A stretch of 64,000 nt of DNA, from assembly GCF_019656055.1 (NCBI RefSeq), contig NZ_BPKY01000004.1:1-64000 (forward strand), read 5' to 3'. Source of the stretch: Leuconostoc miyukkimchii. GTDB taxonomy: Bacteria > Bacillota > Bacilli > Lactobacillales > Lactobacillaceae. Made by a program: the position numbers and the translations under genes. The first letter of the stretch is position 1. Each line of letters starts with the position of its first letter. Of this stretch, positions 38,477 through 47,109 are shown in pieces. The notes beneath the pieces were generated by a model, which saw nothing but the letters and a program-made list of their open reading frames with translations, was not told the DNA's origin and searched no databases.

Positions 38477-39979
38477 GTGAAAAAGATGAAAATTGATATG
38501 ATTGGTATTTCTAAGTCATTTGGTAATAATCACGTTTTACGTGACGTAGATTTTCATTTAGGAAGTGCGGAAGTGCACGCCTTAATGGGTGAAAATGGTG
38601 CTGGTAAATCAACATTAATGAATATTTTGACTGGATTAATAAACTCTGATTCGGGGACAATTTTGGTCGACGACCAAGAAGTTCATTTCAATGGACCTAA
38701 AGACGCAGAAGAACATGGCATTAGTTTTATTCATCAAGAAATGAACAATTTTGGTGAAATGACGGTTTTAGAAAATATGTTTTTAAATAATGAAGTCAAA
38801 AACAAATGGGGTATTGTAGACGAAAAAACAATGCGTACAGCAGCATTAAAAATTTTTAAAACTTTGCATATTAATTACGATTTAAATGAAATAATTGGAA
38901 ACTTAAGCATTGGTGCGCAACAAATGATTGAAATTTCCAAAGCAATGATGTCTGACGCCAAGGTCATTATTATGGATGAGCCGACAGCGGCCTTAACTAA
39001 TTCTGAAATTACTTCTTTATTTACCACTGTTAATAATTTAAAAGCACAGGGGGTCAGTTTTATTTATATCAGTCATCGTGTTGAGGAAAATATGAAAATT
39101 GCCGATAAGATTACGATTATGCGTGATGGCCACACAGTCGATGAATCTTTAATATCTGATAATAGTGTTGAGAAAATTGTCACTAACATGGTGGGAAGAG
39201 ATATTGGAGACTTTTATCCAGAGCGACATGTACATGCTGGCAAAAAAGTTTTGTCGGTTAGTCATTTTGAAAGCGAAGGTAAATTTCACGACATTAATTT
39301 TACTGTTGAGGCAGGTGAAATATTAGGATTTTCGGGTTTAATGGGTTCGGGACGAACAGAAGTTATGCGAGCAATTTTTGGAGTCGATCATAGAAACGCT
39401 GGGGATCTTTTAATTAATGACAAAAAAGTTAAAATTACTTCGCCGTCGGATGCTATCCAGCATGGTATTGGATTTGTTACTGAAAATCGAAAGGATGAAG
39501 GTTTGATTTTGGACTTTTCAGTTTCTGAAAATATTATCATGCCGAGTCTAAAGGATTTAGTTAAGAAATATTTCATTGATGAAAAAGTTAAGGATGATTT
39601 TGTCAACCTGTTAGTAAAACGATTAACTATAAAAACAGAAGGTACTGATATTAACGCAGGTAGTTTATCTGGTGGAAATCAACAAAAGGTTGTCTTAGCA
39701 AAATGGATTGGTGCTGGTAGTAATATTTTAATTTTAGATGAACCAACTAGAGGCGTTGATGTCGGAGCAAAGCGAGAAATATATGATTTGATCAATGAAC
39801 TAACTGATCGTGGTGTAGCTATCATTATGGTTTCTAGTGATCTACCGGAAATTTTGGCAATGAGTGATCGTATTGCCGTCATGTATGAAGGACAGATGAT
39901 GGCTATTGTTGATAATAGTCATCATGTGACAGAGTCTGATATTATGACACTTGCAACTGGAGGAAAGATGAATGACTAA
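38477..39979 (+). CDS. rbsA: Ribose ABC transporter ATP-binding protein
   Basis: 500 residues from a GTG start; an ATG nine bases later (38486) is about equally plausible because the AAAAGG site is oddly placed for both. Two fused ATPase domains: first Walker A GENGAGKST, signature LSIGAQQMIEISKAM, Walker B VIIMDEPTAAL; second with degenerate P-loop GLMGSGRTE and LSGGNQQKVVLAKW. It powers ribose import. Confidence 0.95.
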   Translation: MKKMKIDMIGISKSFGNNHVLRDVDFHLGSAEVHALMGENGAGKSTLMNILTGLINSDSGTILVDDQEVHFNGPKDAEEHGISFIHQEMNNFGEMTVLENMFLNNEVKNKWGIVDEKTMRTAALKIFKTLHINYDLNEIIGNLSIGAQQMIEISKAMMSDAKVIIMDEPTAALTNSEITSLFTTVNNLKAQGVSFIYISHRVEENMKIADKITIMRDGHTVDESLISDNSVEKIVTNMVGRDIGDFYPERHVHAGKKVLSVSHFESEGKFHDINFTVEAGEILGFSGLMGSGRTEVMRAIFGVDHRNAGDLLINDKKVKITSPSDAIQHGIGFVTENRKDEGLILDFSVSENIIMPSLKDLVKKYFIDEKVKDDFVNLLVKRLTIKTEGTDINAGSLSGGNQQKVVLAKWIGAGSNILILDEPTRGVDVGAKREIYDLINELTDRGVAIIMVSSDLPEILAMSDRIAVMYEGQMMAIVDNSHHVTESDIMTLATGGKMND

Positions 39980-40958
39980 TACTGATCGTGAACAAAAAGT
40001 GGTAAAAGAAGTGAAAGACAAAAAAGTATTACAAAAATTGTCGGGCTTAGGGCCAGTTCTGGCGTTAATAGTTTTAGCCTTAATTACAACAGTGATGAAT
40101 CCTAGTTTTCTTGATCCAAATAACTTACTCAATCTTTTGAGGCAAGTCTCAATTAATGGCTTGATAGCGTTTGGTATGACTTTTGTTATCTTAACGGGTG
40201 GTATAGATTTGTCAGTCGGTGCCATTTTGGCTTTGACATCTGCGCTGTCAGCGATGATGATCACCAGCGGTGTACCAACACTTATTGCAATGTTAATTGG
40301 TATTATATTTGGTGGTTTGTTAGGTGGCTTGAATGGTTTGCTAATTACAAAAGGTGGGGCTGCGCCATTTATCGCCTCTTTGGCCACAATGACAATTTTC
40401 CGTGGCGCAACTTATGTGTTCACCGATGGCAATCCAATTACAAGCAAAGTCATGAATGACAGTTTCATTTTCCAATTTATTGGACGTGGTTACTTTTTCG
40501 GAATACCAGTGCCAGTAATTATTATGTTGATTTCATTTTTAATCCTTTATATGCTTTTGCACAAAATGACCTTTGGTCGTAAGACATACGCTTTGGGTGG
40601 CAACGAAAAAGCTGCATTTGTTTCAGGAATTAAAGTTAATCTTACAAAAACATGGATTTACGTTATTTCTGGCATTATGAGTTCAGCTGCTGGTATGATT
40701 CTAATTTCACGTTTAAGTTCTGCGCAACCTGATGCAGGAACAGGATTTGAAATGGACGCCATTGCTGCTGTTGTTCTGGGTGGCACATCGCTGGCTGGTG
40801 GCCGTGGCCGCATATTTGGCACACTGATTGGTGCATTGATTATTGGCACATTGAATAATGGTATGAACTTAATTGGTATTTCTAGTTTCTATCAGCAAAT
40901 TGTCAAGGGTATTGTGATTATCATTGCTGTTTTGATAGATCGTCGAAAGAAAGTTTAA
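39972..40958 (+). CDS. rbsC: Ribose ABC transporter permease
   Basis: 328 residues, about eight to ten helices. GMTFVILTGGIDLSVGAILAL (about 62-82) and VLGGTSLAGGRGRIFGTLIGAL (about 258-280) are the diagnostic RbsC segments. The ATG overlaps the rbsA end by 8 nt. Confidence 0.95.
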   Translation: MTNTDREQKVVKEVKDKKVLQKLSGLGPVLALIVLALITTVMNPSFLDPNNLLNLLRQVSINGLIAFGMTFVILTGGIDLSVGAILALTSALSAMMITSGVPTLIAMLIGIIFGGLLGGLNGLLITKGGAAPFIASLATMTIFRGATYVFTDGNPITSKVMNDSFIFQFIGRGYFFGIPVPVIIMLISFLILYMLLHKMTFGRKTYALGGNEKAAFVSGIKVNLTKTWIYVISGIMSSAAGMILISRLSSAQPDAGTGFEMDAIAAVVLGGTSLAGGRGRIFGTLIGALIIGTLNNGMNLIGISSFYQQIVKGIVIIIAVLIDRRKKV

Positions 40959-40976
40959 GTGAGGAGCTAAAATATC

Positions 40977-41933
40977 ATGACAAAAAAAATATTGAGTATT
41001 GCCGTTGGCGCTTTGGTATTGATTTATGCTATTGTGTTCGTTGTTTCTGGTCGAGCTGTATTTTCAATTAGCAATCCATTTCAAACTAATACGGTGTTGC
41101 AACATAAAAAACCAAGTGAGTTAAAAATTGGTGTGTCATTATCTACTTTGAATAATCCTTTCTTCATTTCTATCAGGCAAGGTGTTACTGAAACAGCAAA
41201 ACAGTCTGGTTCAAAAGTTCAAGTTTATGATGGTCAAAACAGCACTAATAAGCAAAGCAATGATGTTGAAGATTTAATTCAAAAGAAGGTAGATGTTTTA
41301 ATTATTAATCCAGTTGACTCTTCAGCTATTACCCCAGAAGTCAAGTCAGCTAATGAGGCTGGCATTCCAGTCATCACCATTGATCGTTCATCTGATGGTG
41401 GTAAAGTACTGAGTTTAGTGGCTTCTGATTCAAAAGAAGGTGGTAAGATGGCTGCTGACTTTATGATTAAGACACTTGGTCAGGGGGCAAAAATTGCTGA
41501 ATTACAAGGAACGCCAGGCGCTTCAGCTACACGTGAGCGTGGTGCTGGTTTTGATAATACGGCAAAAGGACACTTAGACATTGTAACCAAGCAGACAGCA
41601 AATTTTGATCGCACTGCAGGTTTAAATACGGCAGAAAATATTGCCCAAGCTCATCCTGATATCAAGGGATTATTTTCTCAAAATGATGAAATGGCATTAG
41701 GAGCGGTTCAAGCATTGAAGTCAAATCCAGATGTCGTTATTGTTGGTTTTGATGGATCAGCTGACGGTATTAATGCGGTTGAAAAGCGACAAATGGCTGC
41801 AACTGTGGCCCAAAAACCAAAAGAAATGGGAAAACTGGCAGTTCAAGCTGCTTACAAACATTTCAAAGGTGAAAAGGTATCAAGTCAGATTAAATCACCT
41901 TTAGAATTGATTGTTGCGGATAAATATAAATAA
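40977..41933 (+). CDS. rbsB: Ribose substrate-binding protein
   Basis: 318 residues, Peripla_BP_4 type (IGVSLSTLNNPFFISIRQGV, INPVDSSAITPEV, GTPGASATRERGAGF, FSQNDEMALGA). The N-terminal hydrophobic segment (about 5-24) has no lipobox cysteine, unlike usual Gram-positive RbsB lipoproteins, so the protein is probably held by an uncleaved helix or released after a Sec-type cut. Encoded between rbsC and rbsK. Confidence 0.92.
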   Translation: MTKKILSIAVGALVLIYAIVFVVSGRAVFSISNPFQTNTVLQHKKPSELKIGVSLSTLNNPFFISIRQGVTETAKQSGSKVQVYDGQNSTNKQSNDVEDLIQKKVDVLIINPVDSSAITPEVKSANEAGIPVITIDRSSDGGKVLSLVASDSKEGGKMAADFMIKTLGQGAKIAELQGTPGASATRERGAGFDNTAKGHLDIVTKQTANFDRTAGLNTAENIAQAHPDIKGLFSQNDEMALGAVQALKSNPDVVIVGFDGSADGINAVEKRQMAATVAQKPKEMGKLAVQAAYKHFKGEKVSSQIKSPLELIVADKYK

Positions 41934-41962
41934 CCATTGAAAGTGATTATGAAAGGTTTTAA

Positions 41963-42913
41963 ATGATGAATAAGATTGTTGTGATTGGAAGTTTGAACAT
42001 AGATTTGATTACCAAAGTGGGGCGCTTACCAGTTCAAGGAGAGACCATGTTGGTCAGGGAGCAGGAAAATAGTTTTGGCGGAAAAGGTGCAAACCAAGCT
42101 GTAGCTGCTGCTAGACAAGGAGCGGATGTTACCTTTATTGGTGCGGTAGGTAATGACGAAAATGGTGTCGCGTTTAAAAAATTATTGCGTCAAGAAAATA
42201 TTAATACTGATTATATTGTTTCAAAAAATAAAAGTACAGGTTCAGCAGTTATTTTATTGGAAGAAAATGGACATAATACGATTTTAGTGAATGGTGGTGC
42301 TAATATGTGCCTTAACATCGCTGATATTCAAAAAGCTAAGCAGTCAATTCAAGAAGCAGATGTCGTTGTTGCACAGTTGGAAGTGCCAAGTGAGACCGTT
42401 ACCGAAGCTTTTAAAATTGCTAAGCAAGCCGGCGTGATGACTATTTTAAATCCTGCACCAGTTAGGCAAAGTTTAGATAAAACGTTAATCAGATATACCG
42501 ATCTTGTTATTCCAAACGAAACTGAAGCTGCTTCACTGACAAATGAAAAACCCACGACTGATTTATCGATTATCGAGCACACAATTTATCAAGACTTGAA
42601 AGCACAAGGGTTGAACAATGTCATTATTACATTAGGAGATAAAGGTGTTTACTATAATGTTTTGAATAAAAGTGAACGACTACCAATTTTCAAAGTCAAT
42701 ACATTAGACACGACTGCTGCAGGAGACACATTTATTGGTACTATCATATCAGAGATACACACAGATTTTTCAAATCTCGAGGATGTTTTGTTGCGAAGTA
42801 GAATAGCTAGCTCAATTGCTGTTAGTAGAGAAGGGGCGATTGCATCAATACCCTACAGAGAAGATATAGTGGAACAGTTGGCACAACGCAACATCAGTGC
42901 GGGGGTATTATGA
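41963..42913 (+). CDS. rbsK: Ribokinase
   Basis: 316 residues of the PfkB family. GSLNIDLITKVGRLPVQGET and FGGKGANQAVAAARQGADV at the N-terminus, catalytic DTTAAGDTFIGTI near the C-terminus (Asp is the base). It phosphorylates ribose to ribose-5-phosphate. The end overlaps rpiA by 4 nt. Confidence 0.95.
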   Translation: MMNKIVVIGSLNIDLITKVGRLPVQGETMLVREQENSFGGKGANQAVAAARQGADVTFIGAVGNDENGVAFKKLLRQENINTDYIVSKNKSTGSAVILLEENGHNTILVNGGANMCLNIADIQKAKQSIQEADVVVAQLEVPSETVTEAFKIAKQAGVMTILNPAPVRQSLDKTLIRYTDLVIPNETEAASLTNEKPTTDLSIIEHTIYQDLKAQGLNNVIITLGDKGVYYNVLNKSERLPIFKVNTLDTTAAGDTFIGTIISEIHTDFSNLEDVLLRSRIASSIAVSREGAIASIPYREDIVEQLAQRNISAGVL

Positions 42914-43584
42914 CGATAACACAAGAAAATTTTAAACAAAAAGCTGCGTTTGCTGCGCTTGACTATATTAAAGATGGCATGGTTGTCGGTTTAGGAACAG
43001 GATCCACAGTAGCGTATCTGTTAGATGCCTTGTCCGACAAAAAAATGGACATTATTGGCGTGACAACATCTAAGGATACTTCAAAAAAATGCCGCGCACT
43101 AGGTATCAGAGTCGTTGATATTGACACTGTTGATCATATTGATGTCACAGTGGACGGTGCCGATGAAGTAGACTCTTATATGAATGGCATAAAAGGCGGT
43201 GGTGCTGCACTTTTAATGGAAAAAATTGTAGCCAAAAACTCCAATACCAACATATGGATTGTTGACGAGAGCAAAGTACACAGCGTGTTAGGAACCTTTC
43301 CTTTACCAGTTGAAATTATTCCTTATGGCAGTGGCAAACTTTTTCAAAAGTTTGAAGACAAGGGATATCAGCCTGTTTTAAGAGTTGATAATTATAATAA
43401 CCCGATTGTCACTGATACAGGACACCATATCGTTGATTTACATCTAAACTATATTGATAATCCACAAGAATTAGCTGATTATTTGGAAAGACAAGTTGGT
43501 GTTGTAGAACATGGTCTATTCTTAAATATTGCTGATGTCGTGATAGTTGGTGGTGAACAAATTAAAATTAACACCAGACGCTGA
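42910..43584 (+). CDS. rpiA: Ribose-5-phosphate isomerase A
   Basis: 224 residues. GLGTGSTVAYLLDAL phosphate loop (about 27-41), DVTVDGADEVDSYMNGIKGGGAALLMEKIVA and DESKVHSVLGTFPLPVEI are the standard RpiA motifs. It converts ribose-5-phosphate to ribulose-5-phosphate, feeding the phosphoketolase pathway. It completes the rbs operon. Confidence 0.96.
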   Translation: MTITQENFKQKAAFAALDYIKDGMVVGLGTGSTVAYLLDALSDKKMDIIGVTTSKDTSKKCRALGIRVVDIDTVDHIDVTVDGADEVDSYMNGIKGGGAALLMEKIVAKNSNTNIWIVDESKVHSVLGTFPLPVEIIPYGSGKLFQKFEDKGYQPVLRVDNYNNPIVTDTGHHIVDLHLNYIDNPQELADYLERQVGVVEHGLFLNIADVVIVGGEQIKINTRR

Positions 43585-43618
43585 CTTTCTGGCTACTAGA
43601 ATAAAACGAGATACTAAT

Positions 43619-43668
43619 AAATTGTCCCTTGAAAGCTCAAACAACTTTCAAGGGACAATTTATTTTTT
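43619..43668 (+). terminator. Terminator of the rbs operon
   Basis: Perfect 17-bp arms AAATTGTCCCTTGAAAG and CTTTCAAGGGACAATTT with a 9-nt loop, then ATTTTTTG. Confidence 0.92.
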
Positions 43669-43838
43669 GTAGTAATTTATATTTTTTTTGCTGACATGTA
43701 TGTTAAAGTTAGGTTTTAGTCATCTAATTATGTTGTCAAAATTGTTTGACAATGATAAATACCAGCATTATAAACATCTTTGGCAGACATAATCGTCTAA
43801 TAAACTTAAACTAGAAATAATCAAAGGGAAGATATTAA

Positions 43839-44429
43839 ATGAAACTAGGTAAACAAATAAAAAAATATCGCAATGTGTTGGACTATTCTCAGGAACAACT
43901 CGCAGAAAAAACGTTTGTCTCAAGACAAACAATTTCAAATTGGGAAACTGATAAAAGCTATCCAGATATTCAAAGTCTTTTGTTACTTAGTTCAATATTT
44001 GATACTTCCTTAGATGAACTAGTTAAGGGAGACTTACAGATTATGAAAAATGAGATACAGAATGATGGTAGCAATAGGAAATTAAATCTATATTCTTGGA
44101 TTATGGTTTTTTCGTTTTTGTTAACTGCAGTATCAATGGGACCAATAATCCTGTCTGATAATTTAGTTCTGATGTGTATACCATTTTTATTACTTATTCC
44201 TGCGCTATACTTTAGTAGCAGAGTAGAAAAATTAAAAAAATCATCTGATCTAATCACTTATTCAGAAATATTAGCGTATATTCAAGGTGAATCAGTTGAT
44301 GAATTAAGAAAGTATAGAAATAAAACATCTAACTTTTTTGAAAAATTTGCTATTGTATCCATTTTTTTAATAGTGTTTGTTGGTATTTGTTTCATTTCTA
44401 TATGGCTAGCAAAAATTTTTATGTCATAA
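43839..44429 (+). CDS. XRE-family regulator with membrane C-terminus
   Basis: 196 residues. N-terminal HTH_3 domain (about 3-60): MKLGKQIKKYRNVLDYSQEQ, then FVSRQTISNWETDKSYPD. The rest holds three hydrophobic segments (about 84-102, 106-124, 165-190). This is a membrane-tethered one-component regulator. AAAGGGA precedes the ATG. It lies upstream of a LanFEG-like transporter together with a similar regulator at 48.3 kb. Confidence 0.82.
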   Translation: MKLGKQIKKYRNVLDYSQEQLAEKTFVSRQTISNWETDKSYPDIQSLLLLSSIFDTSLDELVKGDLQIMKNEIQNDGSNRKLNLYSWIMVFSFLLTAVSMGPIILSDNLVLMCIPFLLLIPALYFSSRVEKLKKSSDLITYSEILAYIQGESVDELRKYRNKTSNFFEKFAIVSIFLIVFVGICFISIWLAKIFMS

Positions 44430-44540
44430 AATTTGTGAATTTTAAAAATTGATATGACTATTAAGTGAAGTGAACTTGATGATTCGGATAAAATAAAACT
44501 TATTAACATATAAGGTGAAGATCATTCTCGACGGAGATTA

Positions 44541-44579
44541 TCATCACCTATTTTTGATTTATTCTAAAATAGGTGATGA
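44541..44579. other. Hairpin downstream of the XRE regulator
   Basis: Perfect 14-bp arms TCATCACCTATTTT and AAAATAGGTGATGA with an 11-nt loop, without a T run after it on the plus strand. A second upstream arm at 44511-44527 can pair with part of the same sequence, so alternative folds exist. Confidence 0.4.
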
Positions 44580-44672
44580 AACATAGGTCGCACGGATTTT
44601 TGCCACTAGATGTCGCGTATAGAATATTAAGTGGTGATGGCTGCCAGTGACTGTTTCAATTAATTATTTTTT

Positions 44673-44799
44673 GGAGGTGCACCCATGTACGTTCCCAATT
44701 TGATAATGATTGGTAAGAAATATAAATTTCTTAAGAAAACTCTTGTTGTGTTAAAGTGTGAGCTGTACGTATTTTTTTAATTTGATCACCAATAGTCAT
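44673..44799 (-). pseudogene. Decayed duplicate of the XRE/TetR regulator 5' end
   Basis: Read on the minus strand from ATG at 44799 the frame gives MTIGDQIKKIRTAHTLTQQ, EF, S, a TAA stop, then EIYISYQSLSNWER. The intact gene at 36.8 kb has MTIGDQIKQLRTAHNLTQQ, EF, AEK, VYISYQSVSNWER at the same places. Colinear homology covers about 127 nt of coding and about 95 nt of upstream DNA. Only about 43 codons remain, with an in-frame stop. Confidence 0.85.
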
Positions 44800-45303
44800 A
44801 GGTACTCCAGAAAATTAAATATTTAATAATTATAGAATACCGCAAATTGATAAGTAGTCAAGACGTATTAATGAAAAAATGAGTAATATAAAATAACATG
44901 TGCCAATATTAAAAAGTATTAATTTACAAACTTTATCTTAATTATGATACATCAAATTTTTTTGTAATCATTAGCATAGCAAGCCTTTAATGCAAAAATA
45001 TAACACTAGTCATTGATTTATAGAATTTAAATTTGACTTACATTGATCGACCGGTTAAATAACCCGGTGATCTCACTTAACGGTGAAAGCTCACCAACTT
45101 TTGATATTAAGTTAACTAACTCATACTGAAAATAAAATTAAATGCCGACTTGACAAAATTTTATTTAGAGATAAGATGAAATTGTTCACAAACAGGAGGG
45201 GAATTTATGGTTTGAAGCAGCCCTAATCAAAATATTTTTCGAAGTTACAGATATGAAAAAGAACCTAATGTAATTAGCAGAAGAATCGTCGGGTGATGTT
45301 TCA

Positions 45304-45402
45304 GAGGTATTAAATCATGGATCAATCGTTGAGGAAGGCATTTATTAAGAATTAACGGCTAAAAAAGGTTTATATTATAGAAATTTTGTTGATAAAAAAT
45401 AG
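45304..45402 (+). pseudogene. 3' remnant of an ABC exporter ATPase gene
   Basis: In one frame the DNA reads EVLNHGSIVEEGIY, stop, ELTAKKGLYYRNFVDKK, stop. This is the typical C-terminal end of ABC exporter ATPases (VLDHGxIVEEGTHxELLAKKGxYY). The in-frame TAA at 45346-45348 and the absence of the rest of the gene show decay. It directly precedes the LanF-like gene, which suggests that an exporter once belonged to the same locus. Confidence 0.75.
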
Positions 45403-45422
45403 ACCGAAAGGGAAAAGAGTTA

Positions 45423-46376
45423 ATGGATTTAAATAGTGAGTACGTTCTAACAACAGATCACTTAACAAAAAAATACGGGACACAAATTAGTGTTAACAAT
45501 CTAAGTATCCATTTAAAAAAGGGTCAAATTTATGGACTACTAGGTAAAAATGGTGCTGGTAAAAGTACTACCATGAAGATGATTTTAGGTTTGATTAAAC
45601 CTAGTTCTGGTATATATTCACTGTTTGGGAAAGATATGTCGCGTATTTCAAATAGTGATTTAAAAACGGTTTTGGCTAGAGTAGGAAACACAATTGAATC
45701 GCCGGGATTTTATCCTAACTTAACTGGAACTGAGAATTTGCGAATATTTGCAAGGTTACGAAAGTTACCAGAAGGTACGATTGAAGATTCATTAAAGAAA
45801 TTAAAATTACCTTACAAAGACAAAAAACTGTTTTCAGAGTATTCTTTAGGTATGAAACAACGGCTAGCAATTGCTAATGCAACTATGAATTCACCAGAAC
45901 TTCTAATCCTAGATGAACCAATTAATGGATTAGACCCAGAAGGTATCGTGGATATCCGTAAATTACTAATAGATTTAAGTCAGAATCATGGCACTACTAT
46001 TTTAATATCTAGCCATATTTTATCTGAAATTCAACTTGTTGCTAATGATATTGGTATTATTGATAATGGCGCTTTGCTAATTGAGTCTTCATTGAAAGAA
46101 TTAATTGAGCAAAACAGTAATTCGTTTATTTTTAAAGCCTCAAATAGTGCTAGCATAGCCCGTGCTGCAAAGATTTTAGAGCAACAATTTAAGTTGAGAG
46201 ATGTGACAATTGTTGATGAGCAAACTTTATCTATTGGACACGCCATTACCAACTCTGCCGAAGTTATTAAAACATTTATTAATAATGATATTGATATTCA
46301 AATGGCTTATTTAGAAGAAGGAACGCTCGAAAATTATTTTAAATCTATTACTAATGAGGGTAGCCATAATGATTAG
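45423..46376 (+). CDS. LanF/BcrA-type ABC transporter ATP-binding protein
   Basis: 317 residues. Walker A GKNGAGKST, signature SLGMKQRLAIANA, Walker B LLILDEPINGLD, H-loop SSHILSE. The Q-loop position reads GNTIESPGFYPNLTGTENL: Glu replaces Gln, the E-loop typical of lantibiotic immunity (LanF) ATPases. With the two downstream permeases it forms a LanFEG-like exporter, which removes lantibiotics or similar peptides from the membrane. AAAGGG precedes the ATG. No bacteriocin gene is seen nearby. Confidence 0.85.
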   Translation: MDLNSEYVLTTDHLTKKYGTQISVNNLSIHLKKGQIYGLLGKNGAGKSTTMKMILGLIKPSSGIYSLFGKDMSRISNSDLKTVLARVGNTIESPGFYPNLTGTENLRIFARLRKLPEGTIEDSLKKLKLPYKDKKLFSEYSLGMKQRLAIANATMNSPELLILDEPINGLDPEGIVDIRKLLIDLSQNHGTTILISSHILSEIQLVANDIGIIDNGALLIESSLKELIEQNSNSFIFKASNSASIARAAKILEQQFKLRDVTIVDEQTLSIGHAITNSAEVIKTFINNDIDIQMAYLEEGTLENYFKSITNEGSHND

Positions 46377-47106
46377 TCTCGTATCTTGTGAATTTAAAAA
46401 ATTAAAACGTAATAGTATTTTAAAATATACTGTTCTAGCTGCTTTTTTATTTCCAGTCCCTCTTTCCATATTGGCATTACATGCTAATATGTCATTTGAT
46501 AAATTAAAAATGTTCGTTTTTATTTTTGGATTTTACTTATTAATGCCCATTTTTATGGGCCTAATACTGGCAACGCTAATCTTTGAAGAACGAGATAATA
46601 ATACCTTAAAAAACATTTTAACAATTCCCATTTCTAAGAAACGTCTGCTGTTGGCAAAAATTGTAATAGCGCTAATAATCGGCTTACTTTTTTCAATTGT
46701 CTCTTTAATATTACCAATCGTACTGGGCATAGTACGTGGAAATATCAATATTGAACAACTTGTTTCAACAGTGTGTCTGGGGTTGATCATTGGTATTATG
46801 GTAACAGTAGCGGCTTTACCATTGCTTATAGTGGTTTTGAAAATCAAAAACAACTATCTTATGTCGTTTGTCGTGAGCTTGGCATACACTGTCTTGAGTT
46901 TCGTAATCTCACTACAATATAACCGATTTCCGTTACCACTTTCTGTGGTTTTTAAGTGGTCGCTACCGCATATTTCATCTGGAACGATGTCGCCAAGTAT
47001 CACTCGACTTTTTTTCTCCACTACCTCTTGTATCGGAATTTTATGTATTGTTGGGATTTTATCCTATTTCGTAACGGTAAAACTATTCGAAAGTGAGGCA
47101 GAGTAG
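46369..47106 (+). CDS. LanE/MutE-type immunity ABC permease
   Basis: 245 residues from ATG 46369, which overlaps the ATPase stop (ATGATTAG) and has GAGGG upstream. Six hydrophobic segments; EFKKLKRNSILKYTVLAAFLFP at the N-terminus is the hallmark of lantibiotic-protection permeases. It pairs with the next gene. Confidence 0.82.
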   Translation: MISLVSCEFKKLKRNSILKYTVLAAFLFPVPLSILALHANMSFDKLKMFVFIFGFYLLMPIFMGLILATLIFEERDNNTLKNILTIPISKKRLLLAKIVIALIIGLLFSIVSLILPIVLGIVRGNINIEQLVSTVCLGLIIGIMVTVAALPLLIVVLKIKNNYLMSFVVSLAYTVLSFVISLQYNRFPLPLSVVFKWSLPHISSGTMSPSITRLFFSTTSCIGILCIVGILSYFVTVKLFESEAE

Positions 47107-47109
47107 AAA

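Larger units (their letters stand above)
44430..45422. other. About 1 kb without an intact gene; contains decayed genes
   Basis: Contents: competing hairpins at 44511-44579 (aggtga/tcacct arms and a perfect 14-bp TCATCACCTATTTT stem); a decayed duplicate of an XRE gene start (44673-44799) with its upstream region to about 44895; a compact GC-richer structured patch at 45044-45098; and a remnant of an ABC exporter C-terminus (45304-45402). The rest is AT-rich without features I can support. Confidence 0.55.

Noticed and set aside
39842-40387. 181-codon minus-strand open frame
   Set aside because: Antisense to the rbsA end and rbsC start; no family features.
44672-44780. GGAGGTG followed by ATG (44685) on the plus strand, suggesting a small gene
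   Set aside because: The DNA is antisense to the decayed XRE duplicate and aligns base by base with the intact copy, so the ribosome-site resemblance is accidental.
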